This document shows, piece after piece, positions 44,827 through 49,549 of a stretch of DNA of 49,549 nt (its first letter is position 1; each line of letters opens with the position of its first letter). Where the stretch lies: positions 1-49,549 of the forward strand of contig JARGOD010000030.1 of NCBI GenBank assembly GCA_029210205.1. Reading direction: 5' to 3'. The stretch comes from Verrucomicrobiales bacterium. Its GTDB lineage: Bacteria > Verrucomicrobiota > Verrucomicrobiia > Verrucomicrobiales > DEV007. The notes beneath the pieces were generated by a model. It did not search any database. It was not told the DNA's origin and was given only the letters and a program-made list of their open reading frames with translations. The position numbers and the translations under genes are program-made.

Positions 44827-45198
44827 ATGAAAAAAATCTTTATTCTCGCCACGGTCATCGTCTCCGGAATGGCTCTTGGTCTCGCTCAAGCCGAAGAAGG
44901 CGACAAGGGTGGAAAAGGCAAAGGCAAAGGTAAGGGCGGTGATCCTGCTGCTCGTGCTGACGCCATGCTAAAGAAGCTCGACACTGATGGTAGTGGCGGT
45001 ATTTCTCTCGAAGAGTTTGCTGCTGCGCCGAAAGGGGACAAGTCGAAGGGTAAGGAAGGCATGCTCGATAAGATGTTCGAGATGCGTGACACCAACAGCG
45101 ACGGTGAGCTCGATAAGTCAGAGCTTTCCAAGCCTCGTGAGGGTGGCAAAGGCGGAAAAAAAGGTAAGGGCGGCAAAGGTGCCGAAGATGCTGAGTAA
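44827..45198 (+). CDS. Exported EF-hand protein with Lys/Gly-rich linkers
   Basis: A 123-residue protein from ATG 44827 (MKKIFILATVIVSGMALGL is the signal peptide, ending near AQAEE). Two EF-hand loops are visible: DTDGSGGISLEEF and DTNSDGELDKSEL, each with Asp/Asn/Ser ligands and the Glu at position 12. They are flanked by Gly-Lys repeats (KGGKGKGKGKGGD and a similar C-terminal tail). It probably binds calcium in the periplasm; the basic linkers might bind polyanions. A strong terminator follows it. Confidence 0.8.
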   Translation: MKKIFILATVIVSGMALGLAQAEEGDKGGKGKGKGKGGDPAARADAMLKKLDTDGSGGISLEEFAAAPKGDKSKGKEGMLDKMFEMRDTNSDGELDKSELSKPREGGKGGKKGKGGKGAEDAE

Positions 45199-45224
45199 TT
45201 TCTGACTTCCAACCGATTCTCAAG

Positions 45225-45259
45225 AGCCCGCTGATGTGTTCACGTCAGCGGGCTTTTTT
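45225..45259 (+). terminator. Rho-independent terminator after the EF-hand gene
   Basis: Stem AGCCCGCTGATG (45225-45236) / CGTCAGCGGGCT (45243-45254) pairs at 11 or 12 positions counting a G-T, with a 6-base loop, followed by TTTTT. It lies 27 bases after the EF-hand stop codon. Also adjoins the 3' end of the convergent HTH gene and could serve it weakly. Confidence 0.9.
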
Positions 45260-45263
45260 GCGC

Positions 45264-45482
45264 TTAGTCGATTTCGTTCTCTGAAGCGTATTCGAGGATA
45301 TCTCCTGGAGAGCATTCGAGATGCCTACAGATCGCGTCCAGTGTCGAAAAACGAATCGCTTTGGCTTTGCCGGTCTTAAGAACCGAAAGGTTCTGCGGCG
45401 TGATGCCCACCGCGTCAGCGAGATCATTCAGCTTCATTTTTCGCTTCGCAAGCATGACGTCGAGATTAACGATGATGGCCAT
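45264..45482 (-). CDS. Small Cro/CI-type HTH regulator
   Basis: A 72-residue protein that is almost only a helix-turn-helix domain: MLAKRKMKLNDLADAVGI, TPQNLSVLKTGKAKAIRF, and STLDAICRHLECSPGDIL. This is the YozG-like subgroup commonly found directly downstream of DUF2975 genes, as here (24-base gap). It probably represses its own operon. The inverted repeat at 46163-46182 upstream of the partner gene is a possible operator. Confidence 0.9.
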   Translation of the reverse strand: MAIIVNLDVMLAKRKMKLNDLADAVGITPQNLSVLKTGKAKAIRFSTLDAICRHLECSPGDILEYASENEID

Positions 45483-45506
45483 TAAATCTAAGAGTTCGCT
45501 TTAAGA

Positions 45507-46133
45507 TTAGACAATCAGTTCCTGTTCCTCCTGAAACGCCTTTGCGATCCAGCTCAATGCTAAAACCAGCATGCCCCATTCGATGCCGGACCCACTAAAC
45601 GTGAAACTGTATAGGACAACATCTTGGATAAAACTGAAGTAAAGTAGATCGCAGGTGTTTGAAGTCCATACGAATTGCGCGATGAGGCCCCAGACAAGAG
45701 CGACAACACCCTGCACGAGATATAGCCATCCAAGCATGTGCAGGCTTCCGGTGACGTTTTGACTGAGTAGTTCTCCGCGCCTTAATGACCCTGCGATTTT
45801 GAGAATCATGACCATTGTCACAACAAAGTAGGCGCTCGAAAGAAGGGCGAGCCCGAAGATCATCCAAAAATGATCAAGGAAAGTCTGGTAGTCCCAATCG
45901 ACAATTGTTGAGATCTCGGCTGCGCCGAGGCCGGGAACGAGATCGCTAAAGCTGAATAACTTCACAACGGATTCACGCGCTCCCGAGGCCCCGGCAATGC
46001 GGAATCCGATGACTGAGGCGAGCAATGTGAAGAGAGCGATTGAGTTAAAAATCAGCCACGCAAGAACGAATCCGTGGAGGAGCTTTCCGATGCGGATGAT
46101 TCGGTCGCGGTGGAGGCTTGTAGGGAATTCCAT
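45507..46133 (-). CDS. DUF2975 membrane protein
   Basis: A 208-residue protein with four helices (about residues 17-40, 88-110, 130-152 and 173-196). The ending WGMLVLALSWIAKAFQEEQELIV matches the DUF2975 hallmark (a last helix followed by EEQEL and hydrophobic end). The family is usually encoded with a small Cro/CI regulator, found 24 bases downstream. Function is unknown; the pair may form a membrane-sensing regulatory unit. Confidence 0.85.
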   Translation of the reverse strand: MEFPTSLHRDRIIRIGKLLHGFVLAWLIFNSIALFTLLASVIGFRIAGASGARESVVKLFSFSDLVPGLGAAEISTIVDWDYQTFLDHFWMIFGLALLSSAYFVVTMVMILKIAGSLRRGELLSQNVTGSLHMLGWLYLVQGVVALVWGLIAQFVWTSNTCDLLYFSFIQDVVLYSFTFSGSGIEWGMLVLALSWIAKAFQEEQELIV

Positions 46134-46202
46134 TCCGCTACATACGCCTGAAATATTTGTAAAACAATGAAAAGTTATTGTTAAACAGTAAATTAAAGGC
46201 TT
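46134..46202 (-). promoter_or_regulatory. AT-rich upstream region of the DUF2975-HTH pair, with small inverted repeat
   Basis: The 69 bases between the fructosamine kinase stop codon and the DUF2975 start are strongly AT-rich. They contain AACAAT (46163-46168) / ATTGTT (46177-46182), a 6-bp inverted repeat with an 8-base spacer, a candidate operator for the HTH protein or a weak terminator for the gene upstream. Confidence 0.3.
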
Positions 46203-47081
46203 TTATGATATTTGCCTAAGGATTTCCCGAATGGAATCCTCTGCGCTGTTTCCGTAGTTTCCACCAAAGAGATTCCAGTGATTGAGGAGGTGGTAGAGAT
46301 TGTAGATCGACGTCCGAACCGGCTCAGGGGCGTGATGTGTCGCTCGATAGGCTTCATAAAATGCGGGGGAGAATCCGCCAAACATTTGGGTGAAGGCGAT
46401 GTCAGTTTCGGGATCTCCAAAGTAGCTTGCCGGATCGAAGATGACGGGTTCTCCGTCTTCGAGAAATCCGACGTTTCCGTTCCAGAGATCCCCGTGGAGA
46501 AGTCGCGGAGTCACATTCAGAGTGCTGAGATAAGCGTGGATCGCTTCACAAGCACGCTCCTCGTTCTCCCATTTTCGTCCTCGTTTTTCCGCGAGGCGGA
46601 ACTGAGCGACAAGGCGCTCGATGACGAAAAAATTGGCCCAACTTTCGCGCCATCCATTCGGCTGTGGTGTCGCTCCAATATAATTGTCGAAGGGGGCGCC
46701 AAACTTACCGTTCGGTGAGGGAGTCTTGTGAAGTTTTGCGAGTTTGACTCCGAGTTCAGCCTCGGAAGCGGTTCCCGCAGGTCTCTTGAGTGTGAGTCCC
46801 TCCATCGCGAAGCAGGCCCTTCCGCCCACTTCTCCGACTGCGATCGGTCGGGGGACACGAATTGTGGCGGAATTCTTCAGCAATTCGAGGGAAGCTTTCT
46901 CGGCTTCAAGAACAGGACGCTGATCGGCGTCGTTTTGTTTTAGAAAGACCGAGCCTGTATCAAGGCGGTTAACGAGAACCGATTCGTGCATGCAGCCGCC
47001 ACTGACAGGCCTCACGGAGTGCGGATCAATGCTTATGCCGCACTCTTGCCCAAGCCATTCAACGACTGTTGCAGAAATCAT
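46203..47081 (-). CDS. Fructosamine/ribulosamine 3-kinase family protein
   Basis: A 292-residue kinase of the fructosamine-3-kinase family. RLLHGDLWNGNVGFLEDGEPVIFDP is the catalytic/metal region (split here as HGDLWNGN and FDPASYFGDPETD). GGCMHESVL and VFLKQNDADQRPVLEAE form the nucleotide-binding lobe. Bacterial members mostly phosphorylate protein-bound ribulosamine or erythrulosamine at C3, leading to spontaneous removal of the sugar. The gene overlaps the LMW phosphatase gene by 4 bases, consistent with a joint deglycation role. Confidence 0.9.
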   Translation of the reverse strand: MISATVVEWLGQECGISIDPHSVRPVSGGCMHESVLVNRLDTGSVFLKQNDADQRPVLEAEKASLELLKNSATIRVPRPIAVGEVGGRACFAMEGLTLKRPAGTASEAELGVKLAKLHKTPSPNGKFGAPFDNYIGATPQPNGWRESWANFFVIERLVAQFRLAEKRGRKWENEERACEAIHAYLSTLNVTPRLLHGDLWNGNVGFLEDGEPVIFDPASYFGDPETDIAFTQMFGGFSPAFYEAYRATHHAPEPVRTSIYNLYHLLNHWNLFGGNYGNSAEDSIREILRQIS

Positions 47082-47566
47082 CGCTCATTCTCTTTTCGCC
47101 AGTCCCGAAGAAAGGAAGCACATCCGTCCTCCAGCAAATCGAGAACTTTCTCGAATCCTTCAGGGCCGCCGTAGTAGGGGTCGGGGACCTCCTTCTCTTC
47201 ATGTTCCTCGCAGAGTTCGCAAAAAAGCTGGAGCTTTGCAGAAGGGGTTTCGCACTGACTCTTGACTTCGATGAGGTCCTCGTAGTTACTCCGGTCCATC
47301 GCGAAGATGTAATCAAAGGTCGCAAAGTCTGTCGCCTTGACTTGGCGCGCGCGGCCCTTCATCTCGATGCCGCGCCCGAGCGCGGCCGCGGTCATGCGGG
47401 AGTCGGGTGATTTCCCAATGTGCCAGCCTGCGGTGCCGGCCGAGTCGAGTTCGAAAGCGTCAGTGAGGCTTTCCTCTTCAATGAGATGACGCATCACATT
47501 CTCGCCTGAAGGTGAGCGACAAATGTTCCCGAGGCAGACAAACAGTAAACGAGTGGGTTGAGCCAT
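47078..47566 (-). CDS. Low-molecular-weight protein tyrosine phosphatase family protein
   Basis: A 162-residue phosphatase. The active-site loop FVCLGNICRSPSGENVMRH holds the CX5R(S) motif, and the general acid Asp lies in VPDPYYGGPEGFEKV. Family members encoded next to fructosamine-kinase homologues have been shown to dephosphorylate ribulosamine or erythrulosamine 5-phosphates, so the usual tyrosine phosphatase label may be misleading. It is 9 bases after the dehydrogenase gene and overlaps the kinase gene by 4 bases. Confidence 0.92.
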   Translation of the reverse strand: MAQPTRLLFVCLGNICRSPSGENVMRHLIEEESLTDAFELDSAGTAGWHIGKSPDSRMTAAALGRGIEMKGRARQVKATDFATFDYIFAMDRSNYEDLIEVKSQCETPSAKLQLFCELCEEHEEKEVPDPYYGGPEGFEKVLDLLEDGCASFLRDWRKENER

Positions 47567-47575
47567 GGGGTGAAA

Positions 47576-48577
47576 CTAATCCCCGACGAGGGTCCCTTCC
47601 AGAAAACCTTTGCCTTCCTTCAGGCAGATGAGATTCTCGCAAGTGACGCGGGAAATTTCGCTCAGGGCCTCTTCGGTGAGAAATCCCTGGTGAGAAGTAA
47701 TAAGGACGTTGTTGAAAGTGAGGAGCCTCGCCAGTTCATCATCGTGCAAGACGTCGTGTGAGAGGTCCTCAAAAAATACGCCCTCCTCGATTTCGTAGAC
47801 GTCGAGGGCGACCCCGCGAAGCTTTCTTTCCTTGAGGGCACTGATGACTGCAGTGGTGTCGATGAGTTTTCCCCGGCTTGTGTTGATGATGATTGGATGC
47901 TTTTTCATCCTCGCGACCGACTCTTTATTGATCATGTGATGCGTTTCGGGAGTCAGTGGGGTGTGGAGAGAGATCACGTCACATTCTGTATAGATCTCGT
48001 CGAGCTCCTTGTAGCGGATCCCGAAATCGACGGCCCACGCTTCGTCAGGGAAGAGGTCGTAAGCGAGCACGCGACAACCGAACCCGCGAAAAATCTGCGC
48101 AGTGAGCTTGCCAATTTTTCCGGTTCCGATGATCCCAATCGTTTTGCCGTGTAGATCGATCCCGACGAGTCCGTTGAGAGAAAAGTTGAGTTCGCGGACC
48201 CGGTTGTAGGCTCGATGGAGACGGCGATTCAGAGTCGAGAGGAGGGCGATGGCATGCTCCGCGACAGCATGTGGAGAGTAGGCAGGGACCCGAACAACCG
48301 CGATTCCAATCTCGGCCGCGGCGTGGTGATCGACATTGTTGAATCCGGCACAGCGGAGCGCCACCAACCGCACGCCGTTTTCTGAAAGCGCCTCGAGGCA
48401 GGCACGATCGACCTCATCATTCACGAAGACACAGGCAGCATCGGCTCCTTTCGCGGTCACCGCCGTAGATTTGCGAAGTCGAAAATCATGATATGCAAAC
48501 TCGAGCTCGCTCCCGTTAATCTGGCGGTTGAAGAACTCCTCGTCATAGGGCTTGGCATCGTAGAAAGCGACCTTCAT
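47576..48577 (-). CDS. ldhA: D-lactate dehydrogenase-like 2-hydroxyacid dehydrogenase
   Basis: A 333-residue enzyme from ATG 48577 (MKVAFYDAKPYDEEFFN); ATG 48580 is adjacent and more upstream starts do not fit. It interconverts pyruvate and D-lactate with NADH. The NAD site is GIIGTGKIGKLTAQIF. Catalytic residues are seen in LVALRCAGFNNVD (Arg), ALDVYEIEEGVFFED (Glu region) and TSHQGFLTEEAL (His). It leads the LMW phosphatase-kinase operon with a 9-base gap. Confidence 0.9.
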   Translation of the reverse strand: MKVAFYDAKPYDEEFFNRQINGSELEFAYHDFRLRKSTAVTAKGADAACVFVNDEVDRACLEALSENGVRLVALRCAGFNNVDHHAAAEIGIAVVRVPAYSPHAVAEHAIALLSTLNRRLHRAYNRVRELNFSLNGLVGIDLHGKTIGIIGTGKIGKLTAQIFRGFGCRVLAYDLFPDEAWAVDFGIRYKELDEIYTECDVISLHTPLTPETHHMINKESVARMKKHPIIINTSRGKLIDTTAVISALKERKLRGVALDVYEIEEGVFFEDLSHDVLHDDELARLLTFNNVLITSHQGFLTEEALSEISRVTCENLICLKEGKGFLEGTLVGD

Positions 48578-48648
48578 CATCGTGTTTACGTAAGTCGCTT
48601 GCACGAGCCTTACATGCAACGTTTTCATGACAAACCTTCGCGAAATCC

Positions 48649-49549
48649 ATGCCATTACCATTCAACCGTCGTCATTTTCTCGGAACCGCAGCCGGTGCTG
48701 CTGCCGCAACAAGTGCTTCGCTGGCTCCCTGGGTTAAGGCTGAGTCGAAATCGGGGAAAAAATACAAGACCGCGCTCATCGGATCAGGCTGGTGGGGGAT
48801 GAATATCCTCCGTGTCGCGATCGAGGACGGAAGCTGTGATGTTGTCGCCCTGTGCGATGTCGACGAGGACGAACTCGAAGTTTCTGCCGACGAAGTCGAC
48901 GGCATCACCGGTAAGTGGCCGAACACCTATCGCGACTACCGGGAGATGCTGGAGAAAGAGGAGCTCGATATCGTTATCATTTCCACCCCGGACCACTGGC
49001 ACGCGCTTCAGGGAATCGCCTGCGTCGAAGCCGGTGCTCACGTTTTTGTCGAAAAACCGACCGGGCACACCATCGGTGAAAGCCGGGCCCTCGTTGAGGC
49101 GGCCAAGGCGACAGACCGCGTCGTTCAGGTGGGGATGCATCGTCGCATCGGACCTCATCATGTCAGTGGTATGAAATTTCTCAAAGACGGCGGCGCTGGA
49201 AAGATCGGCATGGTCCGTGCCTTCGCTCACGGGGGCGGGGAATTCGAGCAGCCCACCGCTAACGAACCAGTGCCAAAGAATCTCGACTGGGATCTCTACT
49301 GCGGTCCCGCGCCGATGCGTCCATTTAATCGGAAAATCCATCCGGGCGGATTCCGGAACTTTCTCGACTTCGCTAATGGCACGCTGGGCGACTGGGGAGT
49401 GCATTGGCTGGACCAGATTCTCTGGTGGACGGATGAGAAACAGCCCAAGCGTGTGTACTCCCACGGCGGTCGCCCCATCCGCGGAGAAGCAGTTTTGACG
49501 GACGAGATGCAGACCAGCGACGCGCCTGATCACCAGGTCGCGACCTATG
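48649..49549 (+). CDS. Tat-exported Gfo/Idh/MocA family oxidoreductase (3' end outside window)
   Basis: The first 300 residues of a gene cut by the right edge. MPLPFNRRHFLGTAAGAAAAT is a twin-arginine signal (to about residue 30). The NAD-binding domain starts YKTALIGSGWWGMNILRVA, followed by IISTPDHWHALQGIACVEAG and VFVEKPTGHTIGESRALV, with the catalytic Lys in VEKP. GMHRRIG and DWGVHWLDQILWW follow in the substrate domain. Tat-exported members are typical of Planctomycetes/Verrucomicrobia sugar metabolism. It is divergent from ldhA, with 71 bases between starts. Confidence 0.9.
   Translation, partial: MPLPFNRRHFLGTAAGAAAATSASLAPWVKAESKSGKKYKTALIGSGWWGMNILRVAIEDGSCDVVALCDVDEDELEVSADEVDGITGKWPNTYRDYREMLEKEELDIVIISTPDHWHALQGIACVEAGAHVFVEKPTGHTIGESRALVEAAKATDRVVQVGMHRRIGPHHVSGMKFLKDGGAGKIGMVRAFAHGGGEFEQPTANEPVPKNLDWDLYCGPAPMRPFNRKIHPGGFRNFLDFANGTLGDWGVHWLDQILWWTDEKQPKRVYSHGGRPIRGEAVLTDEMQTSDAPDHQVATY

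Noticed and set aside
1-49549. CRISPR arrays, insertion sequences, prophage or restriction/toxin-antitoxin defence genes
   Set aside because: No repeat-spacer array, transposase, integrase, phage structural or defence gene could be recognised; the HTH/DUF2975 pair is not a toxin-antitoxin layout.

Overview
The window looks like chromosomal DNA of a Gram-negative, probably marine, member of the Verrucomicrobiota (inference from gene content, not from a marker phylogeny). Pointers are the PSD1/DUF1549/DUF1553 cytochrome plus DUF1501 pair typical of the Planctomycetes-Verrucomicrobia group, several Tat-exported sugar-active proteins, many LuxR-type two-component systems, a PocR-AraC regulator, and Kdo transferase, PlsY and GpsA, which imply an LPS-bearing envelope.

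Layout. 1-2.4 kb: the end of an unknown gene, a TMEM220-like membrane protein, tRNA-Arg(ACG), a small membrane protein and an FHA protein with a coding minisatellite. 2.3-6.8 kb: a rearranged carbohydrate locus with two divergent, related glycoside-hydrolase-like proteins, an esterase separated from the second hydrolase by one in-frame stop codon, and two short gene remnants. 6.8-14.5 kb (minus strand): a histidine kinase with periplasmic OB-like repeats, its response regulator, a 1232-residue LamG/cytochrome/PSD1 protein and a DUF1501 protein. 14.8-19.8 kb: cytochrome c, DUF4404, universal stress protein, a second sensor/regulator pair and a PocR-AraC regulator. 19.8-25 kb (minus): DUF4403-like protein, a double alpha/beta-hydrolase, a cytidylate-kinase-like protein and a small cytochrome. 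25-28.2 kb: DUF432-like protein, NadD, and an orphan ABC ATPase coupled to a membrane-anchored protein. 28.2-34.3 kb: one ExbB, two ExbD and two exported TPR-type proteins, which look like an energised envelope machine. 35.6-40 kb (minus): rsmD-kdtA-plsY-gpsA plus a membrane protein. 40.1-45.2 kb: AsmA-like protein, HtpG and an EF-hand protein ending in a clear terminator. 45.3-48.6 kb (minus): HTH/DUF2975 pair and an ldhA-LMW-PTP-fructosamine kinase operon that suggests protein deglycation. The right edge cuts a Tat-exported Gfo/Idh/MocA oxidoreductase.

The most noteworthy items are the ExbB-ExbD-ExbD-TPR-TPR locus (its subunit plan recalls AglRQS), the split hydrolase-esterase gene, the EEP-nuclease remnant read antisense by the FHA gene, the coding minisatellite, and the kinase/phosphatase pair for deglycation. 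All functional calls come from reading motifs by eye; no database search was possible.
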